Positions 16,273 to 25,970 of a DNA stretch of 36,804 nt are shown here, piece by piece. Numbering within the stretch: position 1 is the first letter of the stretch; each line of letters opens with the position of its first letter. Below the pieces are notes generated by a model. The model saw only the letters and a list, made by a program, of their open reading frames with translations. It did not search any database and had not been told where the DNA came from. This DNA comes from Methanotrichaceae archaeon (GTDB lineage Archaea > Halobacteriota > Methanosarcinia > Methanotrichales > Methanotrichaceae). The DNA lies in the NCBI GenBank assembly GCA_016927425.1, contig JAFGMR010000044.1, positions 1-36,804 of the forward strand. Reading direction: 5' to 3'. The position numbers and the translations under genes are program-made.

Positions 16273-16295
16273 GAATAAATATAACAGTTTATATT
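16273..16295. promoter_or_regulatory. AT-rich divergent promoter region with inverted repeat
   Basis: Minus-strand GTTATATTTATTC is the best TATA candidate for the astacin operon. It overlaps an inverted repeat AATATAA-cagt-TTATATT (16278-16295), a possible operator. The rest of the 230-bp gap is AT-rich; a weak box AGGATTAATGG at 16408-16418 sits 28 nt before the plus-strand gene at 16441. Confidence 0.4.
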
Positions 16296-16440
16296 AATAA
16301 TTTAAACACGATAACCATCGATATCCGATCAAGCGCCTGCTCAAAATACCACCACAAGGCATTATCACGAGGCAATTAGGCGCTCAATCGGCCGATGATC
16401 GAGGAAAAGGATTAATGGAGATCGAGGCCTCGCTTGAAGC

Positions 16441-16689
16441 ATGATGACGCAGATCGAGCAGGCGCTCGGCCGGCTGGATAAGATGGCGCCGGATCGAAGG
16501 GATGCGCTCTTTGAAGTGCTATCGAGGTACGTTAGAGGCGAGATCGGGCTTGACCTTGCCTACTACGAGCTCCTGGATCTGGAACTGGTCCCCATGCCTT
16601 CAAGATGCGGCCTCAAGGCGAAGCTGCCTGCCGGAGACGAGGAGAAGTTCAGGGAGAGGATCAAAGAGAGGCTGGCCAATCAGTCCTGA
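16441..16689 (+). CDS. Small hypothetical protein (82 aa)
   Basis: ATG 16441 (a second ATG follows at once) to TGA 16689. The protein is soluble and helical: a first helix pair (IEQALGRLDKMAPDRRDALFEVLSRYVRG) followed by IGLDLAYYELLDLELVPMPSRCGL, a short turn and a charged C-terminal helix (GDEEKFRERIKERLANQ). No domain recognised. A TATA-like AGGATTAATGG lies 28 nt upstream, consistent with a leaderless transcript. It is convergent with the bifunctional nuclease gene. Length and amphipathic pattern make a real gene more likely than not. Confidence 0.6.
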   Translation: MMTQIEQALGRLDKMAPDRRDALFEVLSRYVRGEIGLDLAYYELLDLELVPMPSRCGLKAKLPAGDEEKFRERIKERLANQS

Positions 16690-16799
16690 AATGGAGAGAT
16701 CGGGGCCGGCGAGCTGCTATTTGGTGCGAGGAAGTGGCTCGGCAACCCCTTCGGAAATGACGGAGAATATGAGAGCGAATATCGAAGGCATCCAGCCTT

Positions 16800-17276
16800 T
16801 CAGCGGATGAACTCCTCTATGCCCTTGAGCCCCTCGACCTCGCTCCTCTGGATCTCTGACGCCTCCACAACGGTTGGCTTCACCCTTATGGGCGCCTTTG
16901 CCCGCAAGGCAAGTGCAAGACAGTCGCTCGGCCTCGCGTCGATCTCGCTCTCGCCTTTGGTGCTCGCAAGGGAGAGGCGGGCATAGTAGATCCCGGCATC
17001 GAGATCATCGATCAACACCCCCTTGATGCTTGCGCCGAGGCTCTCCAGCACGGAGATGAAGAGGTCGTGGGTCATGGGCCTCGGCGAGACGTCGCCCATC
17101 AGGGCCTGGTGGATCGATATGGCCTCGGATAGGCCGACGAAGATGGGGAGGATTCTTCCTTCCTCGTCCTCAAGGATGACGACTGGAGCTGCCGATCCGC
17201 TGAGGGCTTCGGCGACGTAGACCCCCTTGACCTTGACCAATATCGCTAAGTTTTCAGACATATCCTCGACCATCAT
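16800..17276 (-). CDS. Bifunctional nuclease family protein (DUF151/BFN)
   Basis: 158-aa protein of the BFN (DUF151) family, small soluble proteins with reported DNase and RNase activity in plants and conserved in many bacteria and archaea. Signature parts are VVILEDEEGRILPIFVGLSEAISIHQAL, the THDLFISVLESLGASIKGVLIDDL strand-helix-strand, and EIDARPSDCLALALRAKAPI near the C-terminus. ATG 17276 follows GAGAGG at good spacing, 10 nt after the ileS stop, so it is almost certainly read in the same mRNA as ileS. The link to tRNA charging is not obvious. Confidence 0.9.
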   Translation of the reverse strand: MMVEDMSENLAILVKVKGVYVAEALSGSAAPVVILEDEEGRILPIFVGLSEAISIHQALMGDVSPRPMTHDLFISVLESLGASIKGVLIDDLDAGIYYARLSLASTKGESEIDARPSDCLALALRAKAPIRVKPTVVEASEIQRSEVEGLKGIEEFIR

Positions 17277-17286
17277 CGCTGCCTCT

Positions 17287-20200
17287 CTACGAGCGGCCTA
17301 TTCCCACATGGAGGACTAGATCCTCGATCTGCCATTCCTTGACCATGTGCCCTTTGACCTCCATTTCAAGTCCGAGCTGGAGCTCTGTTGCCCGCACCTC
17401 GCCCGCTATGAACTCCCTCTGGCCTTGTATCAGATCGAGCACGTCGGCCCTGTCGACGCTCACGCTGACGGCGATTGTATCCTCCACCCGGAGGTCCATC
17501 TCCTTTCTCATATCCTGGATGCGTCTGATGACCTCCCTGGAGTAGCCCTCGGCCATCAGATCCGGCGTCATGGAGACATCCACATATGCCGTGCCCTTTG
17601 AGAAGTCCGCGCCGTAGAAGTTCTCCGGAAGCTTCTCCTTGAACTCCACCATCTCGGCCGTTATGGGAAACGTCCGGCCTTCAAGCGAGACCTCGAAGAT
17701 GCCGTCTTGCAATGCAGCCCTCACCCGATTGGGATCGGCTGATTTGAGCTCTGCAATCACGCGGCCGGCATCCCCCTTGAAGACGGGCCCGATCTTTCGA
17801 TGGAGAGGCTCGAGCTCCAGATCCATCCGGGGCCTCTCTCCGATCGTCACCTTGCGGGCGTTGGTCTGCCCCTTAAGCACACCCTCCAGATCATTGATCT
17901 CAAGCGGCTCCGACGACGTTGCGATGATCTCTGCAACCGGCCAGCGCAGCTTCCTTCCGGCCTTCTGCCGGGCGTTGGATACGGCTTCGGAGATCTCCCT
18001 TACGAACTTCATTCGCTCCTCCAGGTCGTGATCGATCCACTCCTCCTCGGGAAGTGGCCAGTCGCACATATGGACCGACTCGGCTGCGGCTGGATCGAGC
18101 CCGCGCACGAGGTTCTGGTAGATCGACTCGGCGAGGAAGGGCGTCAAGGGGGCCATCAGCCGGCAGAGCTTGGATATGACCTGGTAGAGGGTGGCGTAGG
18201 CAGCGAGCTTATCGGGATCGTCCGTCTCGATCCATGTGCGAGGGCGCACGAGCTGTATGTACCAGCGGGAGAGGTCCTCCAGGACGAACTCCGATATGGC
18301 GCGCGCCACGCGATGGAGGAGGTAGCCATCGAGGCCGCTTTTCACCTCGCCTGCAAGCGTGTTCACCCGAGAGAGGATCCAACGGTCTTCAGGGCGAAGA
18401 TGGTCCCTGTACTGGGAGAGGTCTGCCTTCTCCGCGGTGAAGCCGTCGAGTATCATGTAGGGCAGGGGGAACCGATAAGCGTTCCAGAGGATGTTGAGCA
18501 TGCGATTTGTGTTGGCGGCAGCGTCCCAGCTGAAGTGCAGGTCTTCCCAAGGGGAGTTCGAGGAGAGTACATAGAACCGAAGGGTATCTGCGCCGTGCTT
18601 TCCTACAACCTCCTCTGGACCGACAACGTTTCCGATGCTCTTCGACATCTTCTTTCCCTGCTCATCGAGGGTGAACCCGTGCATCAGGACTGACCTATAT
18701 GGTGCCTTGCCAAAGGAGACCATGCTTGCTCCTAGCTGGGAGTAGAACCAGCCCCTCGTCTGGTCGTGCCCCTCGGTTATGAAGTCCGCCGGCCACCACT
18801 CATCAAAGGCGGATTTGTCCCTCGGGAAGTTCAGCGTAGCCCATGATGCAACGGCGCTGTCGAACCAGACATCGAATACATCGGGGACGCGTAGCATTTG
18901 GCCGCCGCAAGGGCATGTTATGGTGACATCGTCGACAGCCGGCCTGTGAAGGTCGGAGATCGCAGATCCGCTCCTCTTCTCGAGCTCCTCTTGTGTTCCT
19001 ATGACTTCGAGGGAGCCGCACTTGTGGCAGATCCAGATGGGAAGTGGGATTCCCCAGTACCTCTGTCGAGAGATGCACCAGTCCCTCGCGCCCGAGACCC
19101 AGTCCCGAAATCGGGACGATCCTGCCCAGTCCGGGTACCACTTGATCTTGGCGATCTCTTCAAGCATATCGGATCTAAGATCCCCGATCTTCAGGAACCA
19201 CTGGCTGGTAGCTATGAATATGATAGGGGTCTTGCATCTCCAGCAATGGCCGTAGCGGTGCACGATATTTCCCTTGGCAAGGAGATGGCCTCTCTCCTCG
19301 AGGTCGTCCATGACCTCCCCGTTCGCCTCCTTGACGTACTTGCCGGCGTACTTCTCGCCCGCCTCCTCGGTATACCTCCCGTCCTCGCCCACTGGACAGA
19401 ACGTGGGCATGCCCCGAGCCTGGCCTAGCTCGAAGTCCTCGATGCCGTGCCCTGGGGCTATGTGAACTAAGCCGGTGTTCTCCGCGGTCACGAAGTCTGC
19501 CAGGTGGACCTTGTGTTCGATTCCCCTCTGTGCGGGGACTATATCGTCGAGGGGATGCTTATAGGCCATATCCAGAAGCTCCTCGCCCTTGCAGGTGGAG
19601 AGCAAGTCGAAGTCCTTATATCGCCCAGCTTTGAGGACGGCATCAACGAGGTCTGAAGCCATGATCAGCTCGTCGGTCTTTCCCCCCCTCCAAGCCCTTA
19701 CCCTGGAGTACTGGAAGTCGGGATGGACGGCAACGCCAATATTGGCCGGGATGGTCCAAGGGGTTGTCGTCCATATCACGAAATTCGCATCCTCTTCGAC
19801 CAGAGGGAACTTGACGTAGATCGAGGGATCGGTCTCGTCCCAGTACTCCACCTCTGAGTCGGCGATGGCAGTCTGGCAACGGGGGCACCAGTTCACAACT
19901 CGCATGCCCCGCTCCAGGAGGGCCCTCTCATTCGCCCTCTTCAAAGCCCACCAGGCAGCCTCGATGTACTCGCTCTTTAGCGTCATGTAGGGATCGTCCC
20001 AGTCCATCCAGGCTCCGAGCGACTTGAACTGGCCTGTCATCTCATCCTTCTGTCGGAGGGCAAACTCCTTGCATCGTTCGATGAACTCGCCTACGCCGTA
20101 CTCCTCGATCTGTCTCTTGTTGGTGAATCCCAGGAACTCCTCGACCTTAACCTCGATGGGGAGGCCATGCATGTCCCAGCCAGGGCGATCCCTTACATGG

Positions 20201-20430
20201 TAGCCTGACATCGAACGATAGCGAAGAACGCAGTCCTTGATCACCTTGTTCCAGGCAGTTCCAAGATGGATCTTGCCGGTTGTGTAGGGCGGACCGTCCA
20301 CGAAGAAGAACCTCCGGCCAACTTGCCTTATCCTCCTAACCTTGGAGTAGATCTCTGATTCCTCCCAGAATCGCCTGACCCGCTCCTCAACCGCTCCCGC
20401 ATCGTACTGGCCAGCCACCTCGGTGATCAC
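17287..20430 (-). CDS. ileS: Isoleucyl-tRNA synthetase
   Basis: Class Ia synthetase that charges tRNA-Ile. The HIGH-type motif HLGTAWN (in PPYTTGKIHLGTAWNKVIKD), the CP1 editing domain with TTTPWTIPANIGVAVHP, the zinc-binding CRHCWRCKTP-like segment (HCWRCKTP) and WICHKCGSLEV, the KMSKS loop (KKMSKSIGN) and a long anticodon-binding C-terminus are all present. I place the start at GTG 20430 rather than the open-frame limit at 20601. GGAGGA lies 7 nt upstream, the family's usual N-terminus VITEVAGQYDAGAVEERVRRFW begins here, and the resulting 1047 aa is the normal archaeal length. A TATA-like CTAAATATGG lies near 20475-20484. It is divergent from rfcS and co-transcribed with the BFN gene. Confidence 0.96.
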   Translation of the reverse strand: MITEVAGQYDAGAVEERVRRFWEESEIYSKVRRIRQVGRRFFFVDGPPYTTGKIHLGTAWNKVIKDCVLRYRSMSGYHVRDRPGWDMHGLPIEVKVEEFLGFTNKRQIEEYGVGEFIERCKEFALRQKDEMTGQFKSLGAWMDWDDPYMTLKSEYIEAAWWALKRANERALLERGMRVVNWCPRCQTAIADSEVEYWDETDPSIYVKFPLVEEDANFVIWTTTPWTIPANIGVAVHPDFQYSRVRAWRGGKTDELIMASDLVDAVLKAGRYKDFDLLSTCKGEELLDMAYKHPLDDIVPAQRGIEHKVHLADFVTAENTGLVHIAPGHGIEDFELGQARGMPTFCPVGEDGRYTEEAGEKYAGKYVKEANGEVMDDLEERGHLLAKGNIVHRYGHCWRCKTPIIFIATSQWFLKIGDLRSDMLEEIAKIKWYPDWAGSSRFRDWVSGARDWCISRQRYWGIPLPIWICHKCGSLEVIGTQEELEKRSGSAISDLHRPAVDDVTITCPCGGQMLRVPDVFDVWFDSAVASWATLNFPRDKSAFDEWWPADFITEGHDQTRGWFYSQLGASMVSFGKAPYRSVLMHGFTLDEQGKKMSKSIGNVVGPEEVVGKHGADTLRFYVLSSNSPWEDLHFSWDAAANTNRMLNILWNAYRFPLPYMILDGFTAEKADLSQYRDHLRPEDRWILSRVNTLAGEVKSGLDGYLLHRVARAISEFVLEDLSRWYIQLVRPRTWIETDDPDKLAAYATLYQVISKLCRLMAPLTPFLAESIYQNLVRGLDPAAAESVHMCDWPLPEEEWIDHDLEERMKFVREISEAVSNARQKAGRKLRWPVAEIIATSSEPLEINDLEGVLKGQTNARKVTIGERPRMDLELEPLHRKIGPVFKGDAGRVIAELKSADPNRVRAALQDGIFEVSLEGRTFPITAEMVEFKEKLPENFYGADFSKGTAYVDVSMTPDLMAEGYSREVIRRIQDMRKEMDLRVEDTIAVSVSVDRADVLDLIQGQREFIAGEVRATELQLGLEMEVKGHMVKEWQIEDLVLHVGIGRS

Positions 20431-20438
20431 ACTAACGT

Positions 20439-20444
20439 CCTCCA
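20439..20444 (-). promoter_or_regulatory. Ribosome binding site that fixes the ileS start
   Basis: Minus-strand GGAGGA lies 7-8 nt before GTG 20430. The in-frame codons further upstream have no such site and encode residues without family similarity. Confidence 0.6.
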
Positions 20445-20630
20445 GAGCAAAACAGGCTCGATCTCTTCCGAGGCCATATTTAGCCTTTGTGACAGCATTA
20501 GCGGCCGTAGCTCGCGAATATTGCCACACGGCAAATTTCATATATCCAAGGCCTAACCAGGGAATCGAGGATCCGGTAAGGAGCACGAAATTGGATCCCA
20601 AGGCATCTGCATAATCGGGTGGGTATCCTT

Positions 20631-21587
20631 ATGAAAGAGGAGATCTGGATTGAGAAGTATCGTCCTGACAGCCTGGACCAGATCGTGGGCCAGGAGGAGA
20701 TAGTCAAGAGGCTCAGGTCCTATGTGGCCTCGGGCAATCTGCCCCATCTGCTCTTCTCAGGACCGCCTGGGGTGGGCAAGACCGCCGCAGCCATCAGCAC
20801 GGTGAAGGATATCTATGGGGAAGGCTGGAGGAACAACTTCATCGAGCTCAACGCCTCCGATGAACGGGGGATAGACGTCGTAAGGCACAAGGTCAAGGAC
20901 TTCGCAAGGATGGCCCCCTTAGGGGGAGCGGAGTTCAAGGTGATATTCCTGGACGAGGCCGATGCCCTCACTTCGGACGCCCAATCCGCTCTTCGCCGTA
21001 CCATGGAGAGATACAGTGCCACATGCCGTTTCATCCTCTCATGCAACTACTCCTCCAAGATCATAGAGCCCATACAGTCCAGATGTGCCGTCTATCGCTT
21101 CCGATCGCTCTCCGAGGAGGCGGTCGAGAGGAGGATTGCGTATATAGCGGAGAGAGAAGGCCTGAAGGTCACGGCGGATGGAATGGCGGCGATCAGGTAT
21201 GTGGCCCGGGGGGATATGCGAAAAGCGATCAACGCCCTCCAAGCCGCGGCCCTGCAGGGAGATGAGGTCGATAGTGAGACGATCTATACGATAACGGCCA
21301 TGGCCAAGCCGGAGGAGATCAAGGGTCTGATAACCTCCGCCCTGAAGGGGGACTTCACCGGAGCTAGATCGCTCCTCGACGAGCTCCTCTTGGTAAACGG
21401 CCTGTCCGGCCAGGACGTGATAGTCCAGATCCACAGGGAGATGATCGACTTGGACCTGCCCAACCAGCTGAAGGTGAATCTCGTGGATCGAATAGGAGAG
21501 ATCGACTTCAGGCTGACCGAGGGCGCCAATGAGAGGATACAGCTGGAGGCTCTCCTGGCCTACTTCGTGCTGGCGGGTTCGTCCTGA
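20631..21587 (+). CDS. rfcS: Replication factor C small subunit (clamp loader)
   Basis: AAA+ ATPase that loads the PCNA sliding clamp. From ATG 20631 ([21 protein letters not shown], the classic RFC box) the protein has 318 aa, normal for archaeal RfcS. Walker A is GPPGVGKT (44-51), Walker [11 protein letters not shown], the sensor 1 region [18 protein letters not shown] includes the SRC arginine-finger motif, and the C-terminal collar domain follows. The open frame continues upstream to GTG 20619, but the ATG matches the family start. The last 30 nt of the gene are duplicated 67 bp downstream within the end of the convergent kinase gene. Confidence 0.96.
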   Translation: MKEEIWIEKYRPDSLDQIVGQEEIVKRLRSYVASGNLPHLLFSGPPGVGKTAAAISTVKDIYGEGWRNNFIELNASDERGIDVVRHKVKDFARMAPLGGAEFKVIFLDEADALTSDAQSALRRTMERYSATCRFILSCNYSSKIIEPIQSRCAVYRFRSLSEEAVERRIAYIAEREGLKVTADGMAAIRYVARGDMRKAINALQAAALQGDEVDSETIYTITAMAKPEEIKGLITSALKGDFTGARSLLDELLLVNGLSGQDVIVQIHREMIDLDLPNQLKVNLVDRIGEIDFRLTEGANERIQLEALLAYFVLAGSS

Positions 21588-21588
21588 G
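21559..21588 (+). repeat. 30-bp direct repeat, copy 1 (3' end of rfcS)
   Basis: This copy encodes the last residues YFVLAGSS and stop of RfcS. The second copy at 21626-21655 matches at 27 of 30 positions (three changes in the middle, GCTGGCGGG versus GCCAGCCGG). The period is 67 bp. Confidence 0.85.
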
Positions 21589-21625
21589 ACCATCATTCTG
21601 CCTTCCGCGAGGGGGCCGGGAAACT

Positions 21626-21655
21626 CCTACTTCGTGCCAGCCGGTTCGTCCTGAG
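21626..21655 (+). repeat. 30-bp direct repeat, copy 2 (antisense to the end of the kinase gene)
   Basis: Copy of the rfcS 3' end. Read on the minus strand it supplies the last codons of the hybrid sensor kinase (ending QDEPAGTK) and its TAG stop. Confidence 0.85.
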
Positions 21656-24600
21656 GGTGGCATGACGCCTCCTCCAGAAGGGCCGACCTCACCCTTGAGA
21701 TCTCCATATCGATGAGGATGAGCCTCTCTTCCGCCCCATCCAGATCTCCGGATCTGCCCATCATCTCCACCTGTCTGCAGATCTCAGATAGCCTCAAAGC
21801 CCCGATGTTTGCGCTGCTCGATTTCATATCATGGGCGGCCCGAAATAGGGCTGTTGCATCCCCTTGGTGCAGCGCCGAACGCATCGACTCCAATCGTCCG
21901 GGGAGATTGGACATGAAGAGTTCGCCGAGCTCGCAGACGATATCGGGCTCCCCCTCCTCCTGTAGCTCTCGAAGGCCCTCTAGGATCCTCTGATCAAGGG
22001 CAGGCGTTTGGGGGCGGCTTGCCCGTCGTTGTGCAGCCCTTTCCAGGGCCGAGCGGAGATCTTGGAGCTCGACTGGCTTGGATACATAGTCGTCCATGCC
22101 TGACTGCAAGCAGCGCTCCTTGTCAGCGGCAAGGGCATGCGCGGTCATGGCTATGATCTGCGGACGCTCCTCCTTTGGCCATCTGCTGAGAATTCGCTCC
22201 GTCGTCTCCAGGCCGTCCATCTCCGGCATCTGGACGTCCATCAGTATCAAGTCGTACCTCTGTCTATCGAGAGCTTGGAGAACCTCGATCCCGCTTGCGG
22301 CCACATCGGCCCTGTAGCCCATCCGCGCAAGCATCTTCAAGGCAACCTTCTGATTGATCGCGTTGTCCTCGGCAAGCAGGATCCGCAGGGGATGGCGCCG
22401 GGCGACCTTCTCGTCCAACTTGATCCGTGGTGAAGGCCCTTGAATGGACTCATGAGGTGCGGAAGGCTGGAGAATCGATCTCGCGCGAATGGAGAAGTAG
22501 AATGTGCTCCCCTTGCCCGGACTGCTCTCCATCCAGATCCGGCCCCCCATCATCTCCACAAGCCTCTTGCTTATGGCAAGGCCAAGGCCAGTTCCCCCGT
22601 ACTTCCTTGTTGTCGTGGAGTCCACCTGGCTGAATGACTGGAATAGGCAGCTCTGGCGGTCGGGACGTATGCCGATTCCCGTATCCTCGACCGATACGAG
22701 TATTCGATGGAGGTCTCCCTTGCCAAGCATATCCTCAGCCTGGATCCCGGTCAGGGCAACGATCGCCCTGTTCCAGGCGATCACCTTGCCCTCGCGGTCG
22801 ATGACGAGCGTGGGATCGGGCAAGAACTCGATGATATCTGCAAGCCGGCGTTCGGACTCCTTGAGCGCAACCTCAATCCTCTTCCTCTCTGTGATGTCGC
22901 GAGCAAATCCGCAGAGCCCTATTATCGTGCCGGAGTTGTCCCTAATGGGTACCTTCACCACGTGGAGGGTGGTTGGGACGCCCTTGATCGGCTTTGTATA
23001 CTCCTCGTCCACGATCTCGCCCTCCAGTACCCGGGAGTCGAGCTTTGAGAGGTATCGAGCAGCATCGCTTCCGAAGAGATCCGAGTCCGACTTTCCGACC
23101 ATCTCATCCATTGGGATCCCAAACAGCCTGGAGACTGCGGGATTGACCTGGACGTATCGAAGCTGGCGGTCCTTTATGAAGATGCAGTCCTGGGCGGTCT
23201 CGAAGATCGTGCGAAAGCGCTCCTCGCTGTTCCTGAGGCCCTCCTCGGAGCGCTTGTTCATGATGGCTGAGCCAAGGCTTCCAGCAGATACCCACAGAAT
23301 CGATACCTCTCCCTTATCCCATTCCCGCTCCAACCTTCCCTCGGAGAAGCCCACAAATCCCCAGAAGCGTCCATCGATCACTATGGGAACTGCGAGGATC
23401 GAGAGGATGCCCTCTTTATTCAGGACCTCTTGCTCCTCAGGCGGAAAGTCCCTGGCGAGCCCCTTTACGGCAATCCCTCGCACCAAGTGGGACCTCCAAC
23501 GGGCAAAGCTTCCATCGAGAGGGAGGACGGATAGCGAGTCCTCATGCCCGGATCCGTCCCGGGACCACATGAACCTCCTCTCAGCGAAGAGCTCCCCGGA
23601 ATTGGGATCTTCCTGGTTCTCGAAGACGTAAGCCTTCTCGGCGTCGGCCGCAAGTCCAAGCATCTCCAGGGACTGATTCACAGCGGACTCGAAGTCGGAG
23701 ATCGTGAGGAGGACGTTTGCTGCAACGGCGACTCCGGTCAGGAGGGAGTCGCGCTTGAGGAGCTGCTTTTCGGCAGTCACAGAGTCGGTGATGTCCCTCA
23801 TCGACTCGATCGATCCTAGCACCTGGCCCTTGTCATCCATTTGCAACGAGGCCTTGGCCCAGAGATGAGATCCACGGCCCTGGTTTAAGGCGGGCACGAA
23901 GACCCGGGCGAATAGCGTATCTCCCTTCCGTTCGATCTTTCGATAGAGGTAGCGCTCCATGGAGATGGGGACCGCCTCAGACTCCGCCATGCCCACGAAG
24001 TCAATCAGCATTGGCCTGGGCTTGCCGTAGAATGGAATTGCATAAGCATAATCTCCCTTTCCGATCATCTCTTCCTTGCCAACGCCCGTCATCTCCTCCA
24101 TCGCCCGGTTCCAGGCGATCACCCGATCGTCCTTATCGATGGCGAAGGTCGCATCCGGGAGGAAGTCGATGATGTGCTCCAACCTCTGACGAGCGGAGCA
24201 GAGCTCCTCCTCTGCTTCCTTGCGCTCGGTGATATCGTAGATTATCCCCTGATAGTGTGTGATCCTTCCCTCGTCATCGCGCCGGACGAGGGAGCGGTCC
24301 TCCACCCAACGTGGCTCTCCAAGCTTTGTGAGGATTCGATAGATCTGGGTGAACTCGTCAATACCTGGAAGGGAGAATGAGACAACCACCTTCTCTACCC
24401 TCTCCCTATCATCGGGATGTATAATGCTCGAGAAGGTGAGGCCGTCATGAAAGTCCCCCGGCCGATAGCCGAACTGCTCTATGCTCTCAGAGACCAGCTC
24501 AACCGGCCATCCATCCTCGGCACGGCGAAGGAAGACGACTATCGGTCCCCGATTGATGATCTCCTCGAGCTCTCTTCGCCTCGAGAGCTCCCTTTGAAGG

Positions 24601-25970
24601 GCGATCTCCGTGTTTGTATGCCCCACGATCTCCTTTCGGAGATCCTTGTTGACGCGGTCGAGCTCCAGAGTGCGCTCCTTTACCCGCACCTCCAACATGT
24701 CCCGAGCCTGGCGAATGGAGTCTTCCAGCCTCTTCCTCTGGACCAGCCTCCACATGCCGTCCATCATCAGAGTGAGCTGTCGAAGATCGGTATCGTCGTA
24801 TGGCTCCACCTTATCGGCAACTCCCGCGAGGGCCGCTATCCTCTCTTCATCGAAGATGGGAACGCTCATCAACCGATTCAGCGCGGTGTCCTGAAGGACG
24901 GGCGACGCGGCAAGAGAGGGATCTTGGACCACGTTTTCCACAACCGGCCTTCTCTGGAAGAGCACCTCCCCCCAGATCCCCGCATCGGCAAGGGGGATCT
25001 CCACATCCTGGTCCAAGAGCGATTGATGGGTACTTTCGAAGTGCCAGGAGTGCATATGGAGCGTTGACCCGTCCGGTCCGATGGATGCGAGATAGCCGAA
25101 TTTGCTGTTGGTGAGCTTCACCGCAGCCCGCAGCGCAAAGGCGATGATCTCCTCCAAGTCAGATCCGGTCATCTGATTGAGCTTGAGGAGGGCCTCGAGC
25201 CTGGCCTCGTCCAAGAGCAAGGCATCTTCTCCCCTATTGCGCTCCGTCACATCCCTGAGGGTGGCCATCACCGATCGAATCTCGCCTTGGGCATCCCTGA
25301 CGGGGCTTAGGATGTACTCGAAGGTTCTCGCCCCCCTTGGTAAGGCATAGCTGAACATCCCATCGCAGCCCTTGCCGCTTTGAATGACCGCCTCGATCTG
25401 GTCCTCCATCTCGGGAACGACGTCGGAGGATGGCAGCACTTCCACCAATCCCTTGCCGATAATCGCTTCGCGTTCGACATCGAGGACGCTCGAGAGGGAT
25501 CGGCTAACGTAGACAAAACGCAGATTCCTGTCGAATATTGCGATGAGGTCTGGCGAGGCAGAGAGTATCTGTTCCAGCATCCCGGATGCCTCAACCTGCA
25601 GGATCGATGGATCGAGCCCCCTTAGGTCAGCGTCGAGCTCAGCGGTCGACCCCAGCATGTACTCGATCTGCCCTTCGGGTCCGGGAATGAGGGAAATCGT
25701 TGTGCGATATGCTTTCGATCCTCGCCTCCAGATGATCGGGGCTTCAGGCATATCCAAGCTGCCGAGATGGCGGGTCTCAACAGAGGCGTTTGGTCCTTGG
25801 AATACCTCCTCCAACTTCCGACCTTTGGCTTCCTCAAGGGAGCAGCCCGTCAGTGTCTGGAAGGCGGGGTTGAGATAGATCACCCGTCCCATCAGGTCTG
25901 AAATATGAACTGCCTCCGAGAGTCTGTCCAGAATTGGAATATACAACTGAACCAGGTCCATAGCCATCAT
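21627..25970 (-). CDS. Large PAS/GAF hybrid sensor with truncated kinase core, REC and HPt
   Basis: About 1447 aa, no TM segments, so a cytoplasmic sensor. Domains in order: two PAS (about 8-235), GAF (258-400), coiled coil (405-460), two PAS (460-720), GAF (745-900), PAS (910-1030), an incomplete PAS that breaks off after GKGD, then only the second half of a HATPase (DTGIGI, GGTGLGLAISKRL), receiver (ILLAEDN...LMDVQMPEMDG...SKPVEL) and HPt (AAHDMKSSSANIGA). The HisKA phospho-acceptor helix and the ATPase N-box are missing, an in-frame loss of roughly 230 residues with its junction near 22705-22715. Autophosphorylation is therefore unlikely, but REC-to-HPt transfer is possible. I start at ATG 25970, which overlaps the cyclase stop by 4 nt (ATGA); 25967 and 25961 are alternatives. 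The frame further upstream lies within the cyclase gene and is not coding. Confidence 0.9.
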   Translation of the reverse strand: MMAMDLVQLYIPILDRLSEAVHISDLMGRVIYLNPAFQTLTGCSLEEAKGRKLEEVFQGPNASVETRHLGSLDMPEAPIIWRRGSKAYRTTISLIPGPEGQIEYMLGSTAELDADLRGLDPSILQVEASGMLEQILSASPDLIAIFDRNLRFVYVSRSLSSVLDVEREAIIGKGLVEVLPSSDVVPEMEDQIEAVIQSGKGCDGMFSYALPRGARTFEYILSPVRDAQGEIRSVMATLRDVTERNRGEDALLLDEARLEALLKLNQMTGSDLEEIIAFALRAAVKLTNSKFGYLASIGPDGSTLHMHSWHFESTHQSLLDQDVEIPLADAGIWGEVLFQRRPVVENVVQDPSLAASPVLQDTALNRLMSVPIFDEERIAALAGVADKVEPYDDTDLRQLTLMMDGMWRLVQRKRLEDSIRQARDMLEVRVKERTLELDRVNKDLRKEIVGHTNTEIALQRELSRRRELEEIINRGPIVVFLRRAEDGWPVELVSESIEQFGYRPGDFHDGLTFSSIIHPDDRERVEKVVVSFSLPGIDEFTQIYRILTKLGEPRWVEDRSLVRRDDEGRITHYQGIIYDITERKEAEEELCSARQRLEHIIDFLPDATFAIDKDDRVIAWNRAMEEMTGVGKEEMIGKGDYAYAIPFYGKPRPMLIDFVGMAESEAVPISMERYLYRKIERKGDTLFARVFVPALNQGRGSHLWAKASLQMDDKGQVLGSIESMRDITDSVTAEKQLLKRDSLLTGVAVAANVLLTISDFESAVNQSLEMLGLAADAEKAYVFENQEDPNSGELFAERRFMWSRDGSGHEDSLSVLPLDGSFARWRSHLVRGIAVKGLARDFPPEEQEVLNKEGILSILAVPIVIDGRFWGFVGFSEGRLEREWDKGEVSILWVSAGSLGSAIMNKRSEEGLRNSEERFRTIFETAQDCIFIKDRQLRYVQVNPAVSRLFGIPMDEMVGKSDSDLFGSDAARYLSKLDSRVLEGEIVDEEYTKPIKGVPTTLHVVKVPIRDNSGTIIGLCGFARDITERKRIEVALKESERRLADIIEFLPDPTLVIDREGKVIAWNRAIVALTGIQAEDMLGKGDLHRILVSVEDTGIGIRPDRQSCLFQSFSQVDSTTTRKYGGTGLGLAISKRLVEMMGGRIWMESSPGKGSTFYFSIRARSILQPSAPHESIQGPSPRIKLDEKVARRHPLRILLAEDNAINQKVALKMLARMGYRADVAASGIEVLQALDRQRYDLILMDVQMPEMDGLETTERILSRWPKEERPQIIAMTAHALAADKERCLQSGMDDYVSKPVELQDLRSALERAAQRRASRPQTPALDQRILEGLRELQEEGEPDIVCELGELFMSNLPGRLESMRSALHQGDATALFRAAHDMKSSSANIGALRLSEICRQVEMMGRSGDLDGAEERLILIDMEISRVRSALLEEASCHPQDEPAGTK

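Noticed and set aside
17800-18693. 297-aa plus-strand open frame inside ileS
   Set aside because: Antisense shadow of the synthetase gene; no motif.
20431-20601. 57-residue N-terminal extension of IleRS
   Set aside because: No ribosome site or family similarity; GGAGGA and the conserved N-terminus indicate GTG 20430, and the extension would overlap the promoter region.
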